Positions 16,295 to 24,877 of a DNA stretch of 39,778 bases are shown here, one piece after another. A program made the translations under genes and the position numbers. How positions within the stretch are numbered: the first letter of the stretch is position 1; each line of letters opens with the position of its first letter. The notes beneath the pieces are model-generated. The model searched no databases. It was given only the letters and a program-made list of their open reading frames with translations, and had not been told where the DNA came from. This DNA comes from Priestia aryabhattai B8W22 (lineage in GTDB: Bacteria; Bacillota; Bacilli; Bacillales; Bacillaceae_H): assembly GCF_000956595.1 (NCBI RefSeq), contig NZ_JYOO01000042.1:1-39778 (forward strand), read 5' to 3'.

Positions 16295-17677
16295 TCACGA
16301 TAATTTATACATCATTTTTGAGATAACTTCCTCAAGCTTCATCCCTCGAGATGCTTTCACTAAAACCACATCTTCTCTTGTTGTAATCGCTGTTAATTTT
16401 TTAACAAGCTCATCTTTTTCCTCAAAGTGCATTACCTTATCTTCTGCAAAATTATTTTTTGCTCCTTGCTCAATTTCAACAGATAAGGGACCGTATGTTA
16501 GAACATAATCAATTTTTTCTGCCTGAATAAACTCTCCCACTTCTTTGTGGAACTCTTTTTCCTGATCGCCTAATTCAAGCATATCCCCGAGAACAAGAAT
16601 TTTTTGCTTATAGCCTTCTAAATCATGCATCAACGTGATAGCAGCTTTAACGGACGTTGGACTTGCGTTGTATGCGTCATTAATGAAGGTCAGGCCATCT
16701 GTTCGTTTCACAAGCTCCATACGCATATTTGTTAGCTTTAATTCTTTTAAACCCTTAGCGATTGTTTCATTGTCTAGTCCAAAATAATGACCTACCGCAA
16801 TAGCAGAAAGCGCATTGTGAACATTATGTTTACCTAATACCGGGATAAAGAATGAATATGTTGTTTCACGTGAAACAGTGAATGTTGTTCCTAACTCTTC
16901 AGCTGAAATAGCACTTGGATACAAATCGTTTTGTTCTGAGCTGCCAAATGTCACCGTTTCAAATAATGGATTAACTACGCGCGACGTTAAAAGTGGCTCA
17001 TCACCATTGTAGACAAGCTGACCTGTTGGCGCTAAGCCGCTTGTAATTTCTAATTTTGCCTCCGCAATTCCATCACGACTTCCTAAGTCTTGAAGGTGCG
17101 ATTCTCCGATATTTGTAATAATGGCCACATCAGGCTCCGCTAAATTAGAAAGAAACTCAATCTCTCCTCGGCTGCTCATGCCCATTTCTAAAACTGCAAT
17201 ATCATGAGTTTCATCTAAACGCAAAATAGTAAGCGGCATGCCAATATGGTTATTAAAGTTTCCATCTGTTTTCAGAACACAGTAAGTTGTATCAAGCACA
17301 GCTTTCACCATGTCTTTTGCCGTTGTTTTTCCGTTACTTCCTGTAATGCCCACTACTTTAATATCTAACTCGTGACGATAGGATTTCGCTAATTGCTGAA
17401 GAGCTTCTAGCGTATCATCGACTAAAATAACACTAATGTCTGTCGGTGGGTTTTCTTCATCTTTGTTCCACAGAGTAGCGACCGCTCCGTTTTCAGTTGC
17501 TTTATCGACAAATGTATGCCCATTAAAACGTTCCCCTTTAATTGGGATATATAAATTGCCTTGCTGAATTGTTCTCGTATCAATTGAGACTCCCTCAATT
17601 CCAGCTGCTTTGTTCCCGCTATGAAATACACTTCCTGGAATCATTGCAGCTAGCTGTTTAAGCGTACGTTTAATCAT
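16295..17677 (-). CDS. murF: UDP-N-acetylmuramoyl-tripeptide--D-alanyl-D-alanine ligase MurF
   Basis: 460 aa, typical MurF length. It adds the D-Ala-D-Ala made by Ddl to the UDP-MurNAc-tripeptide. N-terminal substrate domain, central ATPase domain with P-loop GITGSNGKTT (about residue 110), and C-terminal ligase domain containing NDAYNASPTSVKAA. ATG at 17677 preceded by GAGAGGAG; upstream in-frame starts lack an SD. It follows ddl, the partner enzyme, after a short hairpin. Confidence 0.96.
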   Translation of the reverse strand: MIKRTLKQLAAMIPGSVFHSGNKAAGIEGVSIDTRTIQQGNLYIPIKGERFNGHTFVDKATENGAVATLWNKDEENPPTDISVILVDDTLEALQQLAKSYRHELDIKVVGITGSNGKTTAKDMVKAVLDTTYCVLKTDGNFNNHIGMPLTILRLDETHDIAVLEMGMSSRGEIEFLSNLAEPDVAIITNIGESHLQDLGSRDGIAEAKLEITSGLAPTGQLVYNGDEPLLTSRVVNPLFETVTFGSSEQNDLYPSAISAEELGTTFTVSRETTYSFFIPVLGKHNVHNALSAIAVGHYFGLDNETIAKGLKELKLTNMRMELVKRTDGLTFINDAYNASPTSVKAAITLMHDLEGYKQKILVLGDMLELGDQEKEFHKEVGEFIQAEKIDYVLTYGPLSVEIEQGAKNNFAEDKVMHFEEKDELVKKLTAITTREDVVLVKASRGMKLEEVISKMMYKLS

Positions 17678-17741
17678 TGTTGGTTTGCTCCTCTCGATAT
17701 AAAGTAAACTGTGGATACTATTAATTGAAACTAAACACAGA

Positions 17742-17766
17742 AACACTATTCATGATGAATAGTGTT
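17742..17766 (-). terminator. Hairpin between ddl and murF (weak terminator or processing site)
   Basis: 10-bp perfect stem AACACTATTC/GAATAGTGTT with a 5-nt loop, 8 bp past the ddl stop. On the minus strand it is followed by TCTGTGTTT rather than a clean U-run, so termination is probably weak and murF is likely cotranscribed. Confidence 0.4.
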
Positions 17767-17773
17767 GTGTGAG

Positions 17774-18856
17774 TTACATTGTGTGTTTAATTTGCTGCTT
17801 TTCGGTATGACGTTCAATTGCTAGTGATACAAGTTTTTCGATTAAATCTGGATATTCAACGCCTGCGTGTTTCCACAATAACGGGAACATACTGAAAGGT
17901 GTAAAACCAGGCATCGTATTCACTTCATTAATAATGAATTTACCTTCTGATGTTAAGAAGAAATCTGCACGTACAAGACCAGATCCATCAATTGCTTTAA
18001 ATGCTTTGATTGCTAGTGCTGACATTTCTTGATGCTGTTCTTCTGTAATTTCAGCTGGAATAATAAGACCTGTATCGCCGTCTTCATATTTTGCTTTGTA
18101 ATCGTAAAACGCTTTTTTAGGTAAGATTTCTCCAACTACTGAACAAGCTGCTTCATCATTCCCTAACACACCAATTTCAACTTCACGACCAACTGCTGCT
18201 GCTTCTACAATGATTTTTCGATCAAATAAGAAGGCTTCAACAAATGCCGCTTCTAACTCTTCGCGGTTATCACATTTGCTAATCCCAACGCTTGAACCCA
18301 AGTTTGCTGGTTTAACAAAGCAAGGGTATCCAAGTGCTTCTACTTTTTCATAAGCAGCCGTTCGATCTGCTTCCCACTCGCGGCGGATAAATGATACGTA
18401 CTCTACTTGAGGCAGACCTGCCTGTGCAAACAGCTGCTTCATTACAACTTTATCCATACCAGCTGCTGAAGCTAATACGCCGTTTCCAACATAAGGAATA
18501 TTCAATAATTCTAATAATCCTTGTACCGTACCATCTTCTCCATTTGGACCATGAAGAAGCGGGAAAATAACATCTAGCTGATCATCTGTTTTTGAATCTG
18601 TTAATGCAAACATTTCTGTATTCAATGAAACTGGTGAAATAGCTGTTCCGTTATCTTGAATTTCTAATTGGGCAACTGTTTCAAGCGGACCAGTCAGCTG
18701 TGTGCCGCGAATCCATTTTCCTGTTTCTGTAATGTAAATTGGATGCACTTCATATTTATCGTGATTAATTGCTTTTGAAACTGCTAGAGCTGTTTGTAAA
18801 GATACTTTATGTTCAGCGGATTTTCCTCCGTATAAAAGGCCAAGCTTAATTTTCAC
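17774..18856 (-). CDS. ddl: D-alanine--D-alanine ligase
   Basis: 360 aa ATP-grasp enzyme. N-terminal [17 protein letters not shown], the [15 protein letters not shown] substrate loop, [15 protein letters not shown] nucleotide-binding region, and C-terminal [16 protein letters not shown] metal-binding motif. The YVGNGV/S-type pocket is that of the normal D-Ala-D-Ala enzyme, not a lactate ligase, as far as can be read. The start is GTG at 18856, 7 nt after TTAGGAGG. It precedes murF, its pathway partner. Confidence 0.96.
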   Translation of the reverse strand: MKIKLGLLYGGKSAEHKVSLQTALAVSKAINHDKYEVHPIYITETGKWIRGTQLTGPLETVAQLEIQDNGTAISPVSLNTEMFALTDSKTDDQLDVIFPLLHGPNGEDGTVQGLLELLNIPYVGNGVLASAAGMDKVVMKQLFAQAGLPQVEYVSFIRREWEADRTAAYEKVEALGYPCFVKPANLGSSVGISKCDNREELEAAFVEAFLFDRKIIVEAAAVGREVEIGVLGNDEAACSVVGEILPKKAFYDYKAKYEDGDTGLIIPAEITEEQHQEMSALAIKAFKAIDGSGLVRADFFLTSEGKFIINEVNTMPGFTPFSMFPLLWKHAGVEYPDLIEKLVSLAIERHTEKQQIKHTM

Positions 18857-18889
18857 TGATGTTCCTCCTAACACATATTCATCTTTTCT

Positions 18890-18917
18890 ATTTTATCATG
18901 CACGTTTAGATAGTAAA
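18890..18917 (-). promoter_or_regulatory. Candidate promoter of ddl-murF
   Basis: TTTACT (18912-18917), 16-bp spacer, TAAAAT (18890-18895) with an extended -10 TG. A TTGACA upstream (near 18940) pairs only with a poor -10. The rest of the 294-bp ddl/flavin-operon gap is AT-rich and holds the repeat described at 19046-19066. Confidence 0.5.
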
Positions 18918-19045
18918 CAGAAATATTAACTATTATTACGTATGTCAAAATAGCTAGGCTTGTGAAAGAAATTCCATCGCCTACCTTTATTATTCAGAAT
19001 TACCTTTTTCTTTAGCTCATTTGCTTTTTCAAAAAACTTTATTGA

Positions 19046-19066
19046 TTTTAAATCTTTTTTAAAAGT
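19046..19066 (+). promoter_or_regulatory. Direct-repeat element upstream of the flavin operon (copy 1)
   Basis: TTTTAAA (19046-19052), 4 bp, TTTTAAA (19057-19063), then AGT. The 11-bp period suits OmpR/PhoB-type regulators. An 18/21 matching element in the same orientation precedes the response regulator gene (23452-23472). Further down, AGTTTATTT occurs twice (19064-19072, 19077-19085). Function inferred. Confidence 0.45.
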
Positions 19067-19150
19067 TTATTTGTACAGTTTATTTATGCTAAAGATAACC
19101 ATCAATAATTGAAATTATCGTTCTGGTACAAATCAGGAGGTTCAACAAAC

Positions 19151-19663
19151 ATGAGTAAAATAGGAAAGAAGATGATTGCTGCATGCAGCGTAGCCATTGG
19201 AAGTATTTATGCAACGGGTTATATAAACACCCTATCTGACGCGCAAGCTGTTCAAGTCACGCCGGCTCATCATCAGAAAAAAACGACCCATCAGACAGAC
19301 AATCAACCGATTGTCAATGACAGCTGGGGAGAAGATATAGCTTCGTCTAATAAAAGCCAGTCATCAGCAAGTACCAAAAGTTCTGCTCCTAAAACAAAAT
19401 ACAAAGATGGTACATATTCTGGCCAAGGAAGCAACCGTATCGGAACTGTCTACGTATCCGTGACCATTAAAAATGACCGAATTGATACAGTTGAAATTAC
19501 AGAAGCGGATACTCACTATTCTCAAAGTTACATTGAGAACCTTCCGTCTCAAGTCGTACAAAGACAAAGCTCAGATGTCGATGTCGTGAGCGGAGCAACG
19601 CTTAGCACGGAAGATTTTCAAAATGCGGTGGATAACGCACTTCAGCAAGCAATGAATGCATAA
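19151..19663 (+). CDS. Membrane-anchored FMN-binding domain protein (covalent flavin carrier)
   Basis: 170 aa. N-terminal hydrophobic anchor/signal (about 7-24), a low-complexity Ser/Lys-rich linker (about 60-80), then one FMN_bind domain (about 82-170) as in NqrC/RnfG. The motif DVVSGATLST carries Thr150, the expected site for covalent FMN attachment by ApbE. The ATG at 19151 follows AGGAGG. First gene of a three-gene operon with apbE and an NqrB/RnfD-like gene, so it probably carries electrons on the outer face of the membrane. No lipobox. Donor and acceptor unknown. Confidence 0.85.
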   Translation: MSKIGKKMIAACSVAIGSIYATGYINTLSDAQAVQVTPAHHQKKTTHQTDNQPIVNDSWGEDIASSNKSQSSASTKSSAPKTKYKDGTYSGQGSNRIGTVYVSVTIKNDRIDTVEITEADTHYSQSYIENLPSQVVQRQSSDVDVVSGATLSTEDFQNAVDNALQQAMNA

Positions 19664-19674
19664 AGGAGAAACGA

Positions 19675-20583
19675 ATGATGCCCATAAAAACGTATAGCCG
19701 CTCTGTCTTATCTATGGGAACAATCGTGTCCATTCAAGTAATTGCTCCCCAATCAGAGGAAGCAAATGTCCTTCACCATATTTCAAAGGCATTTACTATT
19801 TTTAAGACCGTTGAAACGACATGCAGTCGATTTGATGCCAAAAGCGAAGTTATGAAGCTAATTAGACATATCAAAGAACCTGTTGCCGTTAGCCCTCTAT
19901 TATTTGAAGCCCTTCATTTCGCTATCTTAGTAGCAAATGAAACGTATGGAATCTTTGACCCAACGGTAGGAAAACAATTAGAAAACCGAGGTTTTAACGA
20001 ACATTACTTATATGGAAATTCCATACAAACGGACGAAGCAGTCGATTCTGGAAGGTATAAAGATATCGTATTGGATACACATAAAAAAACGGTTCTCTTA
20101 CAAAAACCGATGATTATAGATCTTGGAGCGGTTGCCAAAGGATTAGCTATTGATCTGGCTGCCCGCTCCCTTCCTTATCAGCATTTTATGATTAATGCCG
20201 GAGGAGACATTCTAGTTAAAGGACTCAATCAACACGGAGAGTTATGGAAAGTCGGGATTCAGCACCCTTGGATTCAAACGCAGTCATTACTGACTTTACG
20301 TGTAACAGATACGGCTGTCTGCACATCAGGAAATTATGCTAGAAAAAATAAGACGCAACCATCCATGCATCATTTGGTTAATCCCTTATCCCCATCCACT
20401 CGAAGCAGTCTAATGAGTTGTACAGCGATTGCTCCTTCTGCCATGCTGGCCGATGCATTATCTACATCAGCTTTTATTTTAGGAGCGGAAAAAGGAGTGA
20501 ATTTATTGAATGATGCCGACATACGCGGCGTACTCTTCGACTCTAGCTTCACTCCTTTTTTCACATCAGATATGGAGGAATGA
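19675..20583 (+). CDS. apbE: ApbE-like FAD:protein FMN transferase
   Basis: 302 aa. Matches ApbE throughout: SMGTIVSIQV start strand, CSRFDAKSEV, IIDLGAVAKGLAIDLA, FMINAGGDILVKG, CTSGNYAR, HHLVNP and metal-binding MLADALSTSAFILG. It cleaves FAD and links FMN through a phosphoester to Thr in SGAT motifs, the obvious target being the upstream protein. ATG at 19675 (a second ATG follows directly) after AAAGGAG, 11 bp beyond the previous stop. Unlike most ApbEs there is no signal peptide or lipobox; the protein begins at the first strand of the fold. Confidence 0.92.
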   Translation: MMPIKTYSRSVLSMGTIVSIQVIAPQSEEANVLHHISKAFTIFKTVETTCSRFDAKSEVMKLIRHIKEPVAVSPLLFEALHFAILVANETYGIFDPTVGKQLENRGFNEHYLYGNSIQTDEAVDSGRYKDIVLDTHKKTVLLQKPMIIDLGAVAKGLAIDLAARSLPYQHFMINAGGDILVKGLNQHGELWKVGIQHPWIQTQSLLTLRVTDTAVCTSGNYARKNKTQPSMHHLVNPLSPSTRSSLMSCTAIAPSAMLADALSTSAFILGAEKGVNLLNDADIRGVLFDSSFTPFFTSDMEE

Positions 20584-20590
20584 ATGAATT

Positions 20591-21478
20591 ATGACCACAC
20601 GTTCTGAACGAAGAAGCGGTGTTAAATATATTAGTACACCAAAAGGTTATATTATTGTAGATGAAAACAAACCAAAAGAAATAAGTCGGTGGGCGCAGCT
20701 AGTTAAAACACCTAAAAGATACGTGATGGCTATGCTGCTGCTTTTAACCTTATTAGGTGAATTCAACTCTTCTGCCTTTCAAGGATTAGGACACCTACTG
20801 CTTGCCATATGCTCGGCGGCCGCCTTAGATTTAGGATTTTCTTTCGCTTATAAAAAGAAAATTCAGCTCCCTGACGGCGGGATCATTACTGGATTAATTA
20901 TTGCCTTAGTGCTTAGCACATCTACACCGCCTTCGGTCACATTTTGCACCGTAGCTGTAGCGATTTTATCCAAGCACTTAGTAAAAGTAAAAAAGAAGCC
21001 TATTTTTAACCCTGCCGCTTTTGGTCTTCTCTTTTCGCTTATTGTCTTTTCAAGCGGCCAAAGCTGGTGGGGAAGCTTATCTTTACTACCCGTCTGGCTC
21101 ATTGTATTCGTGTTTGTGACAGGGTACCTTGTGACAAGCAAAGTAAATAAATTCCCTCAAGTATTTGCGTTTTTAGGCGTGTATTTTGCTGTTTTTGCGA
21201 TTATGTCATTAATAGGAGTAGGTGATGTAGCGGATGCTTTAAGAGCTCCTTTTGTCAATTCTGCTTTATTTTTAGCCTTCTTTATGGTGACGGATCCGCC
21301 AACTTCTCCTGTGAAGTATAAAGACCAAATTAAATTTGGGCTGCTTGCGGGGGCAATTAGCGCCGTAGATTACTTAGTTTTTGGCGGTCTCGCCTATTTA
21401 TTAATTGGCCTGTTAATTGCTAATGCGTGGAAAGCATGGAAGGCTGTAAACAAAAAAGTAACAAAAAAAGCTGCCTGA
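20591..21478 (+). CDS. NqrB/RnfD-like flavin-associated membrane protein
   Basis: 295 aa with about eight to ten membrane segments after a 40-residue cytosolic N-terminus. Family signatures: LPDGGIITGLIIALVLST, KKPIFNPAAFGLL and FFMVTDPPTSP, as in NqrB/RnfD subunits of sodium- or ferredoxin-linked redox pumps. The SGAT flavinylation motif normally found in RnfD/NqrB is absent, and no other Rnf/Nqr subunit is nearby. It probably passes electrons across the membrane to the FMN-binding protein encoded two genes upstream; the electron source is unknown. ATG after GGAGG. Confidence 0.85.
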   Translation: MTTRSERRSGVKYISTPKGYIIVDENKPKEISRWAQLVKTPKRYVMAMLLLLTLLGEFNSSAFQGLGHLLLAICSAAALDLGFSFAYKKKIQLPDGGIITGLIIALVLSTSTPPSVTFCTVAVAILSKHLVKVKKKPIFNPAAFGLLFSLIVFSSGQSWWGSLSLLPVWLIVFVFVTGYLVTSKVNKFPQVFAFLGVYFAVFAIMSLIGVGDVADALRAPFVNSALFLAFFMVTDPPTSPVKYKDQIKFGLLAGAISAVDYLVFGGLAYLLIGLLIANAWKAWKAVNKKVTKKAA

Positions 21479-21495
21479 CGACAGGCAGCTTTTTT
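21464..21495. terminator. Bidirectional terminator between flavin operon and sensor kinase
   Basis: 14-bp perfect stem AAAAAAGCTGCCTG/CAGGCAGCTTTTTT (21464-21477, 21482-21495) with loop ACGA. It overlaps the last codons of the NqrB/RnfD-like gene and touches the stop of the convergent kinase gene. Confidence 0.93.
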
Positions 21496-22730
21496 CATAG
21501 CGGAATTTTCACATGAAATTCCGTACCCACGTTTTTTTGACTAAAAACCTTAATTTCTCCGTCATGAGCTTGTACAATCCATTTGGCAATCGCCAGACCT
21601 AATCCTGACCCTCCTTCGGCACGGGCTCGGCTCTTATCACTTCGATAAAAACGATCAAACACATACGGAAGATCTTTCGCTTCAATTCCAATGCCTGTGT
21701 CTTTGACAATTAGCGTCATAGAGTGGTGATGTTTCTTTAGACTAACATGAATGCTTTCTCCAGGTGGGGTGTACTTAAAAGCGTTGTCTAATAAAATCAT
21801 ACATAGCTGATGAAGTCGTTCTTGATCTCCTCCGCACATTAACGATTCAATTTCCCTTGTGAAGTGCAGCTCTTTTAGTTCAAATATAGGATCAAACTGA
21901 TTAGCCACTTTATCAACCAGCTCACCCATATTAAAGACCGTTTTGTTTAGCAGCTGTGCACTTGAATCAGATCTAGCCAGTGTTAGTAAGTTGCCAACCA
22001 GCTTCGTCATCCGCTTCACTTCGTTTAAGCTTTGATAAATATTTTCGCTTTCTTGCTCAATCGTATGATTTGGTCGTCTAAACAATAGCTCGAGATGCGT
22101 TTGCATCACGGAAAGAGGCGTCCTTAACTCATGGGAAGCATCTGCAATAAATTCGACTTGTTTGTTCCAAGACTTTTGGATAGGTACAAGCGCTCGATTG
22201 GCTAAAAACAAGCCAGCTACAAGCGAAAGAAGCAGTCCAATAAAAGCTGAAATGATAAGAAGAAAAGCAAGGTGCTCTAAGGTTTGAGTTTCTGGATCTA
22301 CGTTTAAGACAAGTTGAATTGTTGAAACGTTTTGATCTTTTATATATCCTTCGTTTTTCACATTCATCACTCGATAAGCATGACCGTTTACTTCTTGCGA
22401 CGTTTGGATTTTTCCTTCTGAGAGTGCAGGCTTAAAGTCGTCAATATCGTTTGTATATAACCCTTTTTTAGGTGTAATTTTGATTAGTTTTTTATCACTG
22501 CTCCAAAGTAAAAACGCAACGCGCCGTTCTGTTTCTCTCTCATTGTTTTCTTGGATCTCATGTAAGTTTCTTTTTTTAACCTGCTCGCTCATCTCACTTA
22601 GCCGATTGTCCGGGTTTAAAAAAATAAGATGCTGCATGTAAAAATACAAAACTACACTAAAAATGCTCAAAATAACCATCAGCACCATTGTGTTAAATAA
22701 CACAAGCCTGATTCTCGTTTTTTTAAACAT
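21495..22730 (-). CDS. Two-component sensor histidine kinase
   Basis: 411 aa. TM1 (about 9-30), extracytoplasmic domain (about 31-153) and TM2 (about 155-177), then HisKA with DASHELRTPLSVMQ (phosphorylated His) and HATPase with N-box DNAFKYTP, G1 DTGIGIE, and G2 GGSGLGLAI. The external domain is Lys/Glu-rich and not of a class I recognise. It overlaps the response regulator by 8 bp. The gene converges on the flavin operon, sharing its terminator; a functional link is suggested by the shared upstream repeats. Confidence 0.93.
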   Translation of the reverse strand: MFKKTRIRLVLFNTMVLMVILSIFSVVLYFYMQHLIFLNPDNRLSEMSEQVKKRNLHEIQENNERETERRVAFLLWSSDKKLIKITPKKGLYTNDIDDFKPALSEGKIQTSQEVNGHAYRVMNVKNEGYIKDQNVSTIQLVLNVDPETQTLEHLAFLLIISAFIGLLLSLVAGLFLANRALVPIQKSWNKQVEFIADASHELRTPLSVMQTHLELLFRRPNHTIEQESENIYQSLNEVKRMTKLVGNLLTLARSDSSAQLLNKTVFNMGELVDKVANQFDPIFELKELHFTREIESLMCGGDQERLHQLCMILLDNAFKYTPPGESIHVSLKKHHHSMTLIVKDTGIGIEAKDLPYVFDRFYRSDKSRARAEGGSGLGLAIAKWIVQAHDGEIKVFSQKNVGTEFHVKIPL

Positions 22731-23400
22731 GCTCTTCCCCTTTTAACATAAAGCCTACGCCTCTGACTGTACGTACATAATTGTCACAATTAAAAGGCTG
22801 AAGCTTCTTTCTTAAATGGTGAACATAGACGTCTACTACGCCCACTCCTACATCAGATGTAAATCCCCATACCCGATTAAAAATTTGATCTCGAATAAGG
22901 ATTTGTTCTTTATTTCGAATAAAATATTCTAAAAGCTGAAATTCTTTAATCGTTAACGTTAGGGCACTCCCATTTATCATAACTTCATGATTGGCTTCTC
23001 GTATAGAAATGGGACCATATGAAATCATCCCTTCTTCTGCCTGCAAGTCTCTGAGCATTACCCTTAACCTCGCAAAAAGTTCAGCCATGGCAAAAGGCTT
23101 AACCAAATAATCATCGGCTCCATAATCGAGTCCTTTCACTCGATCTTCTACACTATCTTTTGCGGTGAGAAAAATAACTTTCGTCAGTACCTTTTGTTTC
23201 CTTAGCTTTTTTAGTATGTCAAGCCCTGTCATACCAGGCAGCATAATATCTAAAATTAAGGCATCATAAATATTCTGCTCTGCTAAAAACAAACCTTCAT
23301 CTCCTTCAGAAGCACAATCAACTTCATATCCTTCTTCTTTTAAGCCTTCTACGATACCGTGTAATAATGAAGCATCATCTTCTACTACAAGTACACGCAT
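22723..23400 (-). CDS. OmpR-family response regulator
   Basis: 225 aa. Receiver domain (1 to about 118) with acidic pocket EDD at 7-9, phosphoacceptor Asp51 in ALILDIMLPG, and Lys in LVKPFA; then a winged-helix DNA-binding domain with VDVYVHHLRKKL and TVRGVGFML. Resembles B. subtilis YkoG/CssR-type regulators in general layout, but orthology cannot be fixed by eye. ATG after GGGGGAA. Upstream sequence carries the direct-repeat element. Confidence 0.94.
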   Translation of the reverse strand: MRVLVVEDDASLLHGIVEGLKEEGYEVDCASEGDEGLFLAEQNIYDALILDIMLPGMTGLDILKKLRKQKVLTKVIFLTAKDSVEDRVKGLDYGADDYLVKPFAMAELFARLRVMLRDLQAEEGMISYGPISIREANHEVMINGSALTLTIKEFQLLEYFIRNKEQILIRDQIFNRVWGFTSDVGVGVVDVYVHHLRKKLQPFNCDNYVRTVRGVGFMLKGEEHV

Positions 23401-23451
23401 ATCAAATTCCCCCTTTTGTGCTTACCTCAATAATCATTATCTTAGCATGTC

Positions 23452-23472
23452 ACTTTTAAAAATATTTTAAAA
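23452..23472 (-). promoter_or_regulatory. Direct-repeat element upstream of the response regulator (copy 2)
   Basis: On the minus strand: TTTTAAA (23472-23466), 4 bp, TTTTAAA (23461-23455), then AGT, ending 51 bp before the start codon. 18 of 21 positions equal those of the element upstream of the flavin operon. Consistent with autoregulation by the response regulator; not proven. Confidence 0.45.
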
Positions 23473-23501
23473 CTAGCGCGTTATCATCTCTTATACTTTA
23501 T

Positions 23502-23536
23502 AAAAAAAGTTATGTCTGCAAGCAGACATAACTTTT
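23502..23536 (-). terminator. Terminator after the acyltransferase gene
   Basis: 15-bp perfect stem AAAAGTTATGTCTGC/GCAGACATAACTTTT (23505-23519, 23522-23536), followed on the minus strand by a run of T. Confidence 0.92.
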
Positions 23537-23545
23537 AACTAAACG

Positions 23546-24658
23546 CTATTTATGATCAGGACGTCGGTAAATGAACACCGCTTCTTTTGGCAGTTTACCA
23601 AACAAAAAGCTAGCAAACGGTAAAAGACGATGACATCCCCAGATAATTAGGTAACAGCCTGCTAATGTTAAAATATAGCGTGCCAAGATTTCAAAGTGAA
23701 ACATGTAATTGCCTTGTATTGGTACTGCTTTTGCCACAAAGTTTAAAACCATTGGATGAATCAAGTAAAATCCAAAAGAGTACATGGCAATATTTTTAAC
23801 AACCGTCACGGACTTCACAGAAAGCTTTTCAGCTAATATCTCTGCAATTCGGAAAAAGAAATAACTTCCCACGACCAAATAAATTGTATTAACAGCCTCA
23901 TACGTAAAGCCTGAAATTTGAATTGTCTTCATTGTGTATAAGTGATAATTTAACAGTGAAATAGCTATTCCCGATCCGAGCGTCACCAGAAATAATACAA
24001 TATTTGAACGACTATACTTTTTATCCACTTGTTCGCGATAATAAATACCAATCCAACCGCCGAGTAAAAACGTAGCCATCGTATTTAAAAATAAATTAAA
24101 TGAAGTGATATGATACGTATTGTTAAGCATTAAATAACCAAGCTGAATGATAATACCAAACAGCCACATGTATTTTTTAAAAATGGTTACTTTTTGTGCT
24201 AGCCACACAAAAACCGGCAGCACAAGATACACTTGTACAATTAAAAAGATAAAATGAAGCTGATAGTAAGACTCTCCGCGTAAAATACGCCTTGCAATGT
24301 CAGCTGCATTTAATTCTGTTGCTCCCACATAATACGAATAAAATTCATAAATAAGTGCCCAAATAACATAGGGAACCAAAATATATGTCACTCTTCGAGC
24401 ATAATACGTTTTCCATAAAGTCTTTGTTAACGGCTTGTTAATATAACTATAAAAGAAAACCAAACCTGTGATCACAATAAAGATGCCTGCTTCAATTCGA
24501 ACAATTCGATTAAGAAAATGATATTTCTGATAAGCTTCGCTTGCAAATGGCAGTACCGTTGCATATGCCGCTGTTACGTGTACGAGCACAACCATCATCA
24601 TAGCGAATAAGCGTAAAAAATAAATGGATTGAATATGCTGCTTTTGTTTTTGCTTCAC
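23546..24658 (-). CDS. Membrane-bound acyltransferase (acyltransferase 3 family)
   Basis: 370 aa, about ten membrane segments throughout. N-terminal IYFLRLFAMMMVVLVHVTAAYA with the conserved Arg-Leu and catalytic-type His, as in OatA, WecH and related O-acetyltransferases; YFYS/RRVTYILVPYVIWALIYE follows the pattern. No C-terminal SGNH domain, so it probably acetylates a surface glycan or a small molecule. GTG start after AGGAGAG. Stands alone between terminators; substrate unknown. Confidence 0.85.
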   Translation of the reverse strand: MKQKQKQHIQSIYFLRLFAMMMVVLVHVTAAYATVLPFASEAYQKYHFLNRIVRIEAGIFIVITGLVFFYSYINKPLTKTLWKTYYARRVTYILVPYVIWALIYEFYSYYVGATELNAADIARRILRGESYYQLHFIFLIVQVYLVLPVFVWLAQKVTIFKKYMWLFGIIIQLGYLMLNNTYHITSFNLFLNTMATFLLGGWIGIYYREQVDKKYSRSNIVLFLVTLGSGIAISLLNYHLYTMKTIQISGFTYEAVNTIYLVVGSYFFFRIAEILAEKLSVKSVTVVKNIAMYSFGFYLIHPMVLNFVAKAVPIQGNYMFHFEILARYILTLAGCYLIIWGCHRLLPFASFLFGKLPKEAVFIYRRPDHK

Positions 24659-24743
24659 TTTTTCTCTCCTATATCATGTGAAATATAAATTCTAGATGAA
24701 TAATAGAACATTCAATTTTTTCTTATCTTTCCCGTTTTTACAA

Positions 24744-24783
24744 ATAAAAAAGCTAATAACATAAAATAAATGTTATTAGCTTT
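24744..24783 (-). terminator. Terminator of the pot operon
   Basis: 14-bp stem AAAGCTAATAACAT/ATGTTATTAGCTTT (24749-24762, 24770-24783), 7-nt loop, followed by TTTTATTTG on the minus strand, about 95 bp after the potD stop. The rest of the 219-bp gap shows no gene. Confidence 0.85.
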
Positions 24784-24877
24784 ACTCGTTTGTATTTTAT
24801 CTTTCCTCTTGCTATGACGCAACTGAATTTACAAAAACAATAAAGAACTTAAATACAAAGACCTAATTAAATCCCTT

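Noticed and set aside
17742-17766. Strong terminator between ddl and murF
   Set aside because: The stem is good but the U-tract is broken; kept only as a low-confidence hairpin because the two enzymes are probably cotranscribed.
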